A stretch of 64,000 bases of DNA. Source: Verrucomicrobiaceae bacterium. GTDB lineage: Bacteria; Verrucomicrobiota; Verrucomicrobiia; Verrucomicrobiales; Verrucomicrobiaceae. Numbering within the stretch: the first letter of the stretch is position 1; every line of letters begins with the position of its first letter. A program made the position numbers and the translations under genes. This document shows positions 16,251 through 24,165 of the stretch, one piece after another. The notes under the pieces are model-generated. The model worked only from the letters and a program-made list of their open reading frames with translations, was not told the origin of the DNA and searched no databases. The DNA lies in assembly GCA_024232965.1 (NCBI GenBank), contig JACKQF010000005.1:62001-126000 (forward strand), in the 5' to 3' direction.

Positions 16251-16832
16251 CTAATTCACTTTCCCTGACTGTCGCTGCCGTACAGCCTCAAAGAGGCAAA
16301 CTCCAGTGGCGACGGACACGTTCAGGCACTCGACACTGCCTGCCATGGGGATCTTGGAAAGGAAATCGCAATGTTCCCCTGTCAGACGACGCATCCCTGG
16401 GCCTTCGGCACCCATGACAATGCCGGTAGGTCCTTTCATGTCCATCTCATAGATTGACTTGGTGGCTTCGTCAGCCGTGCCAATTAGCCAGATGCCCAGT
16501 TCCTTGAGCTTTTCCATACTGCGGACCAGATTCGTCACTCGCACGATTGGCACGCTCTGAGCACCGCCGCAGGAAACCCGAATCACGGTCTCCGTGATAG
16601 ACGCGGTCTTGTCCTTGGGCAGAATAACCAGATCCACACCCGCAGCATCGGCGGTGCGCAGGCAGGCACCGAGGTTGTGCGGATCCTGCACGCAATCAAG
16701 CACGAGCACGAGGGCCGCAGGCTTATCTTGCAAGAGCTCTGCCAGATCTCCCTCATCATAGAGTCGTGGACCCGCATCCGAGCGGACATGGCGGTTTTGG
16801 CGGGCGGGACGATTGGAGGGTGGGCGAGGCAT
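16251..16832 (-). CDS. rlmB: 23S rRNA 2'-O-ribose methyltransferase, RlmB/SpoU family
   Basis: A SPOUT-class methyltransferase that would methylate a guanosine ribose in 23S rRNA (G2251 in E. coli). 193 residues from the ATG at 16832. The three SpoU motifs are visible: VQDPHNLGACLRTADAAG (motif 1), GIVMGAEGPGMRRLT (motif 2) and NVSVATGVCLFEAVRQR (motif 3). Typical RlmB has about 240-250 residues with an N-terminal substrate-binding domain. Here that domain is replaced by a short basic segment (PRPPSNRPARQNRH). The target could therefore differ, such as another rRNA site or tRNA. An in-frame ATG at 16904 would add 24 residues and does not restore the domain. Confidence 0.78.
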   Translation of the reverse strand: MPRPPSNRPARQNRHVRSDAGPRLYDEGDLAELLQDKPAALVLVLDCVQDPHNLGACLRTADAAGVDLVILPKDKTASITETVIRVSCGGAQSVPIVRVTNLVRSMEKLKELGIWLIGTADEATKSIYEMDMKGPTGIVMGAEGPGMRRLTGEHCDFLSKIPMAGSVECLNVSVATGVCLFEAVRQRQSGKVN

Positions 16833-16912
16833 AGATGGGAGTGTGAGGCGCAATGAGACCTCATCCGCGCGCCTGCGCAAGTGCTCCCGCGCATTTACGA
16901 CCATCTAGACAC

Positions 16913-16947
16913 AAAAAAAGCGCCGCCCCCGGTCAAGGGGACGGCGC
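16913..16947 (-). terminator. Intrinsic terminator for the small EF-hand gene
   Basis: On the minus strand GCGCCGTCCCC pairs with GGGGGCGGCGC (one G-U pair) around TTGACC, followed by TTTTTTT. It lies about 35 bp after the EF-hand gene and upstream of rlmB, which must have its own promoter. Confidence 0.9.
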
Positions 16948-16981
16948 AAATCTGATTCAAACAATCAGAGGAAGTCGCGGA

Positions 16982-17281
16982 TTAGGCGCCTTTCTTCTTC
17001 TTCGGCAGGAACTCTTCTTTGCTCAGGGAGCCGTCGCTGTTCTTGTCGCGCTTTTTGAAGGACTCTTCAGCCTTGGTAGCGTCTTTCTGGGCCTGAGGGC
17101 TGGCGAGGTATTCTTCCTTGGAGACATTGCCGTCGCCGTTTTTGTCCAGCTTCTTGAAAGCTTCTTCTGGGTTCATCTTGGCGCCTTTGCCCTTACCCTT
17201 GCCCTTGCCAGCGTCGTCCGCTGCATGGAGAGTGAGGCCGCCGACGGCGAGAACTGCAAGAATGGTTGCGATTTTTTTCAT
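16982..17281 (-). CDS. Small secreted EF-hand (calcium-binding) protein
   Basis: 99 residues. The ATG at 17281 starts a signal peptide, MKKIATILAVLAVGGLTLHA; the longer in-frame start at 17395 gives a non-signal leader. After a basic KGKGKGKGAK linker there are two EF-hand loops, DKNGDGNVSKEEY and DKNSDGSLSKEEF, each with the Asp/Asn/Asp/Glu ligand spacing. The mature protein is very Lys-rich and ends in KKKKGA. It is likely a periplasmic Ca2+-binding protein of unknown role, and is closed by a strong terminator. A larger, Gly-rich relative lies at 42511-43440. Confidence 0.85.
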   Translation of the reverse strand: MKKIATILAVLAVGGLTLHAADDAGKGKGKGKGAKMNPEEAFKKLDKNGDGNVSKEEYLASPQAQKDATKAEESFKKRDKNSDGSLSKEEFLPKKKKGA

Positions 17282-17480
17282 TTTAGTGTGCTTGGTTGTG
17301 GTGTTCTTGGTTTGGTTTGTAGCGCTTATGGCTGGAAACCAATCCAGTTGACTGCGCGTGGCGGGATAAACGCGAACGCCGACAGGCAGTTTCAAAAAAA
17401 ATCAGGACGTCTCAAAAAAAGTTTCGTTTGAGATCACCGACCACAGCCAGTGCTCAGCAAAGCACAAGCCAGAGCCACCT

Positions 17481-19058
17481 CTACATGAGTCGGGCTCCGG
17501 CCTCCGCCAGCGGGCTACGCTCGCCCTTTGTCAGCGAAACATGCGCCGCAAAAGCCTGCCCGCGCATGCGCTGGCGAGCGTAGACGAGTCCGTTTGAACG
17601 GCTATCGACATAGGGATTGTCAATTTGGGCGGGATCACCCACCAAGACCAGCTTGGAACCACGAGACATCCTAGTAATGACGGTCTTGGCCTCCAGCGGT
17701 GTCAACTGCTGGGCTTCATCAAGGACGAAGAATCGATCGGGGATGGATCGACCACGAATGTAGCAGAGCGCCTCCACCTCAATGATGCCCTGCTGGATCA
17801 AGCCATCGTAGGGAGCTGCGGGCGTCAAAGCGGAACCGACACTAGGAGCGGCTGGCGGTGCGGCACGGCCTTTCTTGCGCGTGGGTCCGTGTTGCTGATT
17901 TGGGACCGGGCGCATCAGCAGATCCAGGGCATCATACACCGGCTGGAGCCAGGGGCGCATTTTTTCCTGGAGAGATCCTGGTAGGAAGCCCAGCGTCTCG
18001 CCCATCGCCACGATGGGTCGGCTTATGGTGATCCCCTGATAGGTGTGAGCAAACACTTGCGAAAGCCCGGCGGCGACTGCCACCAAAGTCTTTCCTGTCC
18101 CCGCCTGGCCATAACAAGTCACCAAGCTAATCTGCGGATCCAGCAGGGCATCCATCAGGCAGGCCTGCCCCAAGTTCATCGGCTTGATGGTGCGGCCCGC
18201 GCCGATGCGCAGCGACTCCGGCAGGTGATGCAGACGCACACAATCGCCCTGCGATCCGATTCGGGCAGGCATGCTGGCTTTTTCACCCGAGCAAAGCAGC
18301 ACGTAGTCGTTCACCGTCAGGGCTCGCATCTTCGCCGCGCTCAGCGTGATCCGCCCAGAACTGGCAAAGCGCTGCAATTCGTGACCGCTGATTTCGATGC
18401 GGGGGATATCGACATTGGAGGCTTCCCTGGCCTCGACCTTATCGTGCAGATAGTCTTCGCACTCGATGCCGACAGCCAAGGCCTTGATCTGCATATTCAG
18501 ATCCTTTGTCACCAGGGTGACCGGACCCCGGACCTGATCCCGCAACCAGAGCGTGCATGCCAGGATACGGTGATCCATCTTATCCAGCCCTGGAAAGACG
18601 CGTTGAAACTCCATCAGGCTGGGCACCCGCGATGCTAGGGCTGGATCATAAACCACCACCCGCAGAGTGCCCCCGCCATCGGTCTGCGTCCCATGCGTCA
18701 CGGACGCGCCATCGGCCGCAAAGGCCGCCATCAGAGTGCGATGCACTTCTCGTGCGTTCGCACCTCGGTCGGTCATCTCATTCTTGAAGCGATCCAATTC
18801 GCTCAGGACGTCCACGGGGATGCAGACTTGGTGCTCCGCAAATTTTTGGATCGCCGCCGGATCATGCAGGAGCACATTCGTATCTAGCACGAAGGTCTTC
18901 ACCCCGGCCTTGAACCCCATCTTGCGCCACTTCCCAGCTTTATTTAGACGATTGGCATTTTTGCTGGGGGCTGAGGCTCGCCCACCAAAGAGAGGGCCAA
19001 AATCTTGAGCTGAAACGAGAGTAGGTGCTAGCTGTGCTGTGGAATCGTCGCGGTCCAT
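17481..19058 (-). CDS. PIN-domain + PhoH-type ATPase (PhoH2-like)
   Basis: 525 residues from the ATG at 19058. The N-terminal third is a PIN nuclease-like domain: TFVLDTNVLLHDP, LSELDRFKNE and VTLVTKDLNMQIKALA carry the usual acidic residues. The C-terminal half is a PhoH P-loop ATPase: Walker A GQAGTGKTLVA, Walker B FFVLDEAQQLTP, and the GSKLVLVGDPAQID sensor segment. This architecture is known from PhoH2 and B. subtilis YlaK, and is linked to RNA unwinding and cleavage. An unusual insert of Lys/Arg/Pro/Ala residues (GPTRKKGRAAPPAAPSVG) splits the ATPase domain. The leader contains a structured element ending in an intrinsic terminator 25-50 bp before the start, suggesting attenuation. Confidence 0.9.
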   Translation of the reverse strand: MDRDDSTAQLAPTLVSAQDFGPLFGGRASAPSKNANRLNKAGKWRKMGFKAGVKTFVLDTNVLLHDPAAIQKFAEHQVCIPVDVLSELDRFKNEMTDRGANAREVHRTLMAAFAADGASVTHGTQTDGGGTLRVVVYDPALASRVPSLMEFQRVFPGLDKMDHRILACTLWLRDQVRGPVTLVTKDLNMQIKALAVGIECEDYLHDKVEAREASNVDIPRIEISGHELQRFASSGRITLSAAKMRALTVNDYVLLCSGEKASMPARIGSQGDCVRLHHLPESLRIGAGRTIKPMNLGQACLMDALLDPQISLVTCYGQAGTGKTLVAVAAGLSQVFAHTYQGITISRPIVAMGETLGFLPGSLQEKMRPWLQPVYDALDLLMRPVPNQQHGPTRKKGRAAPPAAPSVGSALTPAAPYDGLIQQGIIEVEALCYIRGRSIPDRFFVLDEAQQLTPLEAKTVITRMSRGSKLVLVGDPAQIDNPYVDSRSNGLVYARQRMRGQAFAAHVSLTKGERSPLAEAGARLM

Positions 19059-19084
19059 AAGGATTGATGGGGTAAAATGGGCAT

Positions 19085-19110
19085 AAAAAAACCTCGTTCG
19101 GCGAACGAGG
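19085..19110 (-). terminator. Intrinsic terminator in the leader of the PIN-PhoH gene
   Basis: On the minus strand CCTCGTTC and GAACGAGG form an 8-bp stem with a 3-nt loop, followed directly by TTTTTTT. It lies 27 bp before the PIN-PhoH start codon and after no annotated gene on that strand. It therefore must end either a small RNA or an attenuated leader. Confidence 0.85.
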
Positions 19111-19180
19111 CGTTGGGGGTCGTGGAATCTGGCGATGGAGGCACCACCTGGCTGATTTCTGCTGCCAGACGCTCCCCCCA
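19085..19180 (-). ncRNA. Candidate small structured RNA / attenuator leader
   Basis: Read on the minus strand, a GGGGGG run (19174-19179) can pair with CCCCC (19115-19119). Inside it, TCTGGC (19164-19169) pairs with GCCAGA (19128-19133), enclosing about 30 nt. The terminator described above follows immediately. The arrangement is nested stems plus an intrinsic terminator, between two divergent promoters. I checked for the SRP RNA core and did not find it; the length is far below 6S RNA. Family unknown. Confidence 0.4.
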
Positions 19181-19325
19181 AAGACTGTGACTATTTGAAT
19201 GAATCACGGTAATCACGAGATTGTCAGTCCCTGATAGAATCTGCAAGCGATTTATTCACAATGACGAAATTGTTCCGAACTTGGCCCCTGCAACAGTCCG
19301 TCGCCCGAAGGCGTTCTTTCCAGTG

Positions 19326-22300
19326 ATGATCGCGCTTCGTGCCCTGCTCCTTCCATCCGCCGCGCTGGCTACTCTTAGCACCGCACTGTCTGCAGCGGAC
19401 AAAGTGGACTATGCAAGGCAGGTGCAGCCGATCTTTGCGGAGCATTGCCTTGAGTGCCATGGGCCGGATGACGCCAAGGGCGGCCTCGTGCTGACGAGCC
19501 GGGACGCGGCAATAAAGGCGCTGAAGAGTGGTGCCCACGCCATCATTCCGGGTCAACCGGCGAAGAGTGCTCTGATCGAACGGCTCACCACAAGCGATAG
19601 GGAGGACCGCATGCCGCCCAAGGAGAAGAAGCCCATGAAACCTGAAGAGATCCAGACGCTGCGACGGTGGATCGCTGAGGGCGCTGAGTTTCAATCCCAC
19701 TGGGCCTACGCGGCGCTGCGACTTCCGACACCGCCCGCGGTGAAAACCACTGCGGCTGTGCGCAACGACATTGACCACTTCATTGTAGCAAAGCTGGAGG
19801 CTACTGGGCTATCCCCCGCACCTGAGGCTGACCGGGCGACACTCATCCGCCGTGTCTATTTGGATCTTCTCGGCCTACCGCCAACGATCGCAGACGTGGA
19901 TGCATTCATCGCAGACAAGTCCCCGCAGGCTTATGAGAAAATGCTAGACCACGCGCTCGCCAGCGAACACTTCGGCGAGCGTTGGGGCCGCCACTGGCTG
20001 GACATGGCGCGCTACGCAGACAGCGATGGCTACGAGAAAGATCGCCCAAGGCCAGATGCCTGGCGCTATCGCGATTGGGTCATCCGCGCGGTGAATGACG
20101 ACATGCCGTTTGATCAATTTACGATTGAACAACTGGCCGGCGATCTGCTGCCCGACGCCACCGCAGAACAATTGGTGGCCACTGCATTCAACCGTCAAAC
20201 CCTGACCAATACAGAAGGCGGCACCGACCAAGAGCAATTTCGCATCGAGGCCTGCATGGATCGCACAGAGACACTCGGCACCATTTGGCTGGGCCTAACA
20301 GTTGGCTGTGCTCGCTGCCATACCCACAAATACGATCAGATCTCGCAAAAGGAGTACTACCAGCTTTTTTCCTTCTTCAACAACGGCGATGAAGTCACCC
20401 GCCAAGCGCCGACCTCCCCCGCAGAGTGGGCAGCTTATGAAAAAACGAACGGTGCCGCAGCACGCTCCCTCATCCCGCTGCGCAAGCGGTTGGACATCGC
20501 CAAGAGCAATCTACCGGTAAAACTGCCTGAGTGGGAAAAGGCCATCCAAGCGCGCCTAGCGACCGCGCGTCAGACCCAGAAGACGCAAACATTTGCACCG
20601 CTGAAAATCATAAGCACCCAAAGCAAAGGCGCCACACAATTCGCGCCTCAAGCCGATGGGTCCGTCCTCGCAACGGGCAAGTCACCCGCCCAGGACACCT
20701 ACACCGTTTCGGTCCAACTCCCCACAGGACCGATCACCGCACTGCAGCTTGAGGTATTGCCAGATCCCAGCCTGCCCAAGCAAGGCCCAGGGCGCAGTAG
20801 CGGTGGCAACTTCGTGCTGAATGAAATCACCGCGCGTTTGGTACCAAACACCGGGCCGAGCCATGCGGTCATTCTGCACAGTGCCACGGCTGACTATTCG
20901 CAAAAGGACTTCAAAGCGGATGGCGCCGTCGATAGCAAACCCTCCACCGGCTGGGCCGTCGGCGGGAAGACGGGTCAAAAGCATGTCCTGACCGTGCAAC
21001 TATCTGAGCCCCTGCAGGCCGCAGCCGGCAGCAAGCTGGAACTTGCACTGGATCAGCTCTACGCCAAGAGCGGCGGACAGCACTGCATCGGAAAGTTCCG
21101 CATCCTCGCCGCCACTGAAGAGACTGAAGCCAGCATCGTTCCCGGAACAGTTCTGAAGATCCTCAATGAGGAGCCCAAGCGTCGCAATCCTGTCGTTATC
21201 CAAGCGCTGTATGACTGGATGGAAAAAATCGATCCCGATGTCCGCGCTGCACAGGCGATCCTGAGCGAAGCCGAATCGAAACTGCCGGCGCCCCCCCTCA
21301 TGGACGTGCGTGTCATTGCGCAGCGGACCACCGCCCCAAGGACGACGCACGTCCTGCATCGCGGTGATTTTCTCCAACCGGCCGAGGAAGTGGAGCCAGC
21401 AACCTTCGCCACCCTTCCACCGCTGAAAAGCGCCGGTGAAAAAGCCACGCGCCTCGATCTCGCCAAGTGGTTGGTCAGCGCGAAGAACCCACTTACCCCT
21501 CGAGTCACTGTCAACCACTTCTGGACGCACCTCTTTGGCGAAGGTCTCGTCACCACAACGGCGGATTTTGGAGTGCGTGGCGCGGCACCGACACACCCTG
21601 AATTGCTCGACTGGCTGGCCAGCCGTTTTGTTCAGGGCGGTTGGAGCCGGAAGAACCTGCTGCGCCTCATCATGACTTCGGCCACGTATCGGCAAGTCAG
21701 CACCGTCAGCACCAATGTGAATGGGGCACGAAGCGGTGAAGAGCTCGCCCGCATTGATGACCTCGATCCGCGCAACCTTCTGCTATGGCGGCAAAATCGT
21801 GTGCGAGTGGAAGGCGAGGTCGTTCGCGACCTCTACCTCGCCGCCAGTGGGCTACTCTCGCAGAAACTCGGTGGCCCGAGCGTCTTCCCGCCGATGCCGC
21901 CCGACGTGGCTGCATTGAGCTACGCCAACAACTTCAAATGGACGACCAGCGAGGGACCGGACCGCTATCGCCGTGGGATGTACACATTTTTCAAACGCAC
22001 CGCACCGCACCCCGAGTTGATGACGTTTGACTGCCCGGATGCAAACCTCACCAACGTGCGCCGGACCGTATCCAACACGCCGCTACAGGCGCTGACGACA
22101 CTGAACGCAGAGGCCTTTACTGAAGCCGCCCAGGCTTTAGCCGCCCGTCTTCTCGCGGATCCATCGCTGCGCAACGACCAAGATCGACTCACCGCTGCCA
22201 TCCGTCGTTGCGTGTCCCGCCTGCCACAAAAAAGCGAGCTGGCCACGCTGGAGGGTCTTCTGGTCGATGCACGCAAATATTACCAGTCCGCACCGCAAGC

Positions 22301-22421
22301 GGAGATCAAGGCGATGAACGGCAATCACCTACCGAAAGGCGCATCCCCGACTGAGCACGCCGCGTTCACAGCCACGACGCGCATCGTTCTCAACCTGGAC
22401 GAATTCATCACCCGCGAGTGA
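19326..22421 (+). CDS. PSCyt1-PSCyt2-PSD1 domain protein (planctomycete-type cytochrome)
   Basis: 1031 residues. The ATG at 19326 starts a signal peptide (MIALRALLLPSAALATLSTA). Domain order: a PSCyt1 heme-binding region with the c-type heme motif CLECHGPDDAKGG near the N-terminus (PF07635), then PSCyt2/DUF1549 (about residues 130-350), an Ig/discoidin-like middle section, and PSD1/DUF1553 over the last 300 residues. A second CxxCH, CARCHTHKYD, lies in the DUF1549 part. This family is very expanded in Planctomycetes and Verrucomicrobia and is thought to act outside the cytoplasm, perhaps in degradation of complex organic matter; the reaction is unknown. It usually sits beside a DUF1501 gene. 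Here the DUF1501 gene is 21 kb away, which is unusual. Confidence 0.92.
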   Translation: MIALRALLLPSAALATLSTALSAADKVDYARQVQPIFAEHCLECHGPDDAKGGLVLTSRDAAIKALKSGAHAIIPGQPAKSALIERLTTSDREDRMPPKEKKPMKPEEIQTLRRWIAEGAEFQSHWAYAALRLPTPPAVKTTAAVRNDIDHFIVAKLEATGLSPAPEADRATLIRRVYLDLLGLPPTIADVDAFIADKSPQAYEKMLDHALASEHFGERWGRHWLDMARYADSDGYEKDRPRPDAWRYRDWVIRAVNDDMPFDQFTIEQLAGDLLPDATAEQLVATAFNRQTLTNTEGGTDQEQFRIEACMDRTETLGTIWLGLTVGCARCHTHKYDQISQKEYYQLFSFFNNGDEVTRQAPTSPAEWAAYEKTNGAAARSLIPLRKRLDIAKSNLPVKLPEWEKAIQARLATARQTQKTQTFAPLKIISTQSKGATQFAPQADGSVLATGKSPAQDTYTVSVQLPTGPITALQLEVLPDPSLPKQGPGRSSGGNFVLNEITARLVPNTGPSHAVILHSATADYSQKDFKADGAVDSKPSTGWAVGGKTGQKHVLTVQLSEPLQAAAGSKLELALDQLYAKSGGQHCIGKFRILAATEETEASIVPGTVLKILNEEPKRRNPVVIQALYDWMEKIDPDVRAAQAILSEAESKLPAPPLMDVRVIAQRTTAPRTTHVLHRGDFLQPAEEVEPATFATLPPLKSAGEKATRLDLAKWLVSAKNPLTPRVTVNHFWTHLFGEGLVTTTADFGVRGAAPTHPELLDWLASRFVQGGWSRKNLLRLIMTSATYRQVSTVSTNVNGARSGEELARIDDLDPRNLLLWRQNRVRVEGEVVRDLYLAASGLLSQKLGGPSVFPPMPPDVAALSYANNFKWTTSEGPDRYRRGMYTFFKRTAPHPELMTFDCPDANLTNVRRTVSNTPLQALTTLNAEAFTEAAQALAARLLADPSLRNDQDRLTAAIRRCVSRLPQKSELATLEGLLVDARKYYQSAPQAEIKAMNGNHLPKGASPTEHAAFTATTRIVLNLDEFITRE

Positions 22422-22425
22422 TCAT

Positions 22426-22448
22426 TTCATTGTGTGCACACAAATGAA
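22426..22448. promoter_or_regulatory. Candidate Crp/Fnr-type operator upstream of nuoA
   Basis: TTGTG-TGCA-CACAA sits inside a longer near-palindrome (TTCATT ... AAATGAA), 62 bp before the nuoA start. The 5-4-5 arrangement matches the spacing of Crp/Fnr-family sites. A role in controlling the nuo operon is inference; it could also be a weak terminator of the gene before it. Confidence 0.4.
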
Positions 22449-22510
22449 CAAAATTAGGCTGGCATTTCCAGGCATCCACGGCCTAGAGTGTAACCGTTCT
22501 CTTTGACACC

Positions 22511-22885
22511 ATGGACAATCCCTCACCTTATTGGTTCTTGGTTGTATTTGGGGCGGTGGCGCTTGTGTTTCCACTGATCCCCTTAGGGTTGGCGCGACTC
22601 TGGTTCCTTGTGTTTTCGCCCCAAAAACCCAGCAAAGAAAAAAACGCCGTTTACGAATGTGGTCTCGAATCGAAGGGCGACTCCTGGCTGCAGATGAAGG
22701 TGCATTACTACCTTTATGCCATCGTCTTTCTCATCGTGGATGTTGAGGCCGTGTTTCTGATCCCCTTTGCTGCGGCCTATGCCTCTTTGCCCATCGGAGC
22801 GATCGTGGCGATGCTGTTCTTTGTTCTACTGGTTGCTGAAGGACTCGTGTGGGCCTGGGGGAGGGGCTTTTTGGAATGGAAATGA
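22511..22885 (+). CDS. nuoA: Complex I subunit A
   Basis: Small membrane subunit of respiratory complex I, 124 residues, three membrane helices (start VFGAVALVFPLIPLGLARLW). The conserved KNAVYECGLESKGD loop before the second helix and the acidic IVDVEAVFLIPF in the second helix are hallmarks. It is the first gene of the nuo operon. Its stop TGA (22883-22885) overlaps the nuoB start at 22882 (ATGA), implying translational coupling. No Shine-Dalgarno is visible before the start. Confidence 0.93.
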   Translation: MDNPSPYWFLVVFGAVALVFPLIPLGLARLWFLVFSPQKPSKEKNAVYECGLESKGDSWLQMKVHYYLYAIVFLIVDVEAVFLIPFAAAYASLPIGAIVAMLFFVLLVAEGLVWAWGRGFLEWK

Positions 22886-23508
22886 CTGAGGCCGACGAAA
22901 AAACCATCCAAGATCTGCGCCGCAGCGGCATCCTGCTGACCACGCTCGAGGACCTATACAATTGGGGGCGCAGCAATTCCGTTTGGCCCCTGCAGTTTGG
23001 ACTCGCCTGTTGCGCTATCGAAATGATCGCAGCCTCCATGTCTCGTTTTGATATCGCGCGCTTTGGCTCCGAAGTCTTCCGTCCATCGCCGCGGCAGGCG
23101 GACCTCATGATTGTCTCAGGCACCGTCACCAAAAAGATGGCACCACAGGTTGTGCGCCTCTACAATCAAATGCCGGAGCCCAAGTATGTCATCGCCATGG
23201 GTGCCTGCGCGATCTCGGGTGGCCCCTTCAAGCAAGGCTACAACGTGCTGAAAGGCATTGATCGCTACATCCCCGTGGACGTTCACATCCCCGGCTGTCC
23301 CCCGCGACCAGAGGCGCTGCTGAATGGCCTGATGGAACTTCAGGAGAAAATCCGCGAACAAAACCTGACCGGAGAGAATCGCCCGCACCACCTGCGCTCT
23401 GATGTATCCGGAGAATTTCCCGTGCCCGAATTCGGTGCCTGCGATCTCGAACCACCCAGCAATCCCGCTGTATGGACACCGCCGGAACCGATTCGCGAAG
23501 GACTGTAA
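22882..23508 (+). CDS. nuoB: Complex I subunit B (N2 cluster)
   Basis: Carries the N2 [4Fe-4S] cluster that hands electrons to quinone. The ligands are visible: the tandem Cys of LACCAIEMIA, the Cys of MGACAISGG and the Cys of HIPGCPPRPE. 208 residues. Three ATGs are possible (22849, 22876, 22882); I chose 22882 because it forms the ATGA overlap with nuoA seen at most junctions here. The last 45 residues or so (GENRPHHLRSDVSGEFPV onward) are a Pro/Glu-rich tail beyond the typical length. There is a 9-bp gap to nuoC. Confidence 0.93.
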   Translation: MTEADEKTIQDLRRSGILLTTLEDLYNWGRSNSVWPLQFGLACCAIEMIAASMSRFDIARFGSEVFRPSPRQADLMIVSGTVTKKMAPQVVRLYNQMPEPKYVIAMGACAISGGPFKQGYNVLKGIDRYIPVDVHIPGCPPRPEALLNGLMELQEKIREQNLTGENRPHHLRSDVSGEFPVPEFGACDLEPPSNPAVWTPPEPIREGL

Positions 23509-23517
23509 CCCTCATTC

Positions 23518-24165
23518 ATGGAATCTGCTGAACAACTCCGCGACCGACTCCTCGCCGCCTTCCCTGAAGCCAGGGTAGAGGTGCTGGCAAATCCGGCCCC
23601 GGTTGCGCAGCATTCCTTGATCATTGGTGCGACACACGCGGTGCAGATCGCGACACTTCTCCGCGATGATCCAGACCTCGCATTTGACTATGCGTCAAAT
23701 GTCACCGGAGTGGACCGGCCTGATCAGGAGATCAAAGAAAAGGTCACGGTCAAGGAGACCGTGGATGGCGAAGAAAAGGAAGTGACCAAAGAAGTGACGC
23801 GCACAGAGCCAGGCTATCTGGAGGCCGTGTATCATCTTTATTCCATGGCGAAACGTCATGGCCCCGTAATCCTGCGTCTGCGCACCGAGAACCGTACGGA
23901 CAAGGTCACCCTACCGTCACTGACGCCCGTGTGGCGCAGTTGCGAGTTTCAGGAGCGCGAGATCTACGACCTCTTTGGTATTGTTTTCGAAGACCACCCA
24001 GACCTGCGGCGCTTGCTCATGTGGGATGACTTTGAGGGGCACCCGATGCGCAAGGATTACGTCGAGCCCGATGACTACGAGTGGGAACCCACTCCGCACG
24101 ATGCCGTTCTGATCAAGGCAAAACGACCCGCTGACGGAGAGGAGGCCGCACCCCTTGCCCCATGA
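23518..24165 (+). CDS. nuoC: Complex I subunit C
   Basis: Peripheral-arm subunit, 215 residues. The family signature is ESCEFQERE-like WRSCEFQEREIYDLFGIVFEDHPDLRRLL, here WRSCEFQEREIYDLFGI. An insertion of about 30 residues rich in Lys, Glu and Val (EIKEKVTVKETVDGEEKEV) lies between the SNVTGVD strand and the LEAVYHLYS strand. It looks like a surface beta-hairpin extension and is unusual. It overlaps nuoD by ATGA. Confidence 0.9.
   Translation: MESAEQLRDRLLAAFPEARVEVLANPAPVAQHSLIIGATHAVQIATLLRDDPDLAFDYASNVTGVDRPDQEIKEKVTVKETVDGEEKEVTKEVTRTEPGYLEAVYHLYSMAKRHGPVILRLRTENRTDKVTLPSLTPVWRSCEFQEREIYDLFGIVFEDHPDLRRLLMWDDFEGHPMRKDYVEPDDYEWEPTPHDAVLIKAKRPADGEEAAPLAP

Noticed and set aside
17481..19058. 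PIN-PhoH gene as half of a toxin-antitoxin pair.
   Set aside because: PhoH2-type genes are sometimes preceded by a small antitoxin gene, but no such small gene on the same strand is visible within the 270-bp intergenic region.
19085..19180. SRP RNA, 6S RNA or tRNA-like gene.
   Set aside because: The SRP core (GGAAGGAAGCAGCC) is absent, the length is too short for 6S RNA, and there is no cloverleaf or CCA end.
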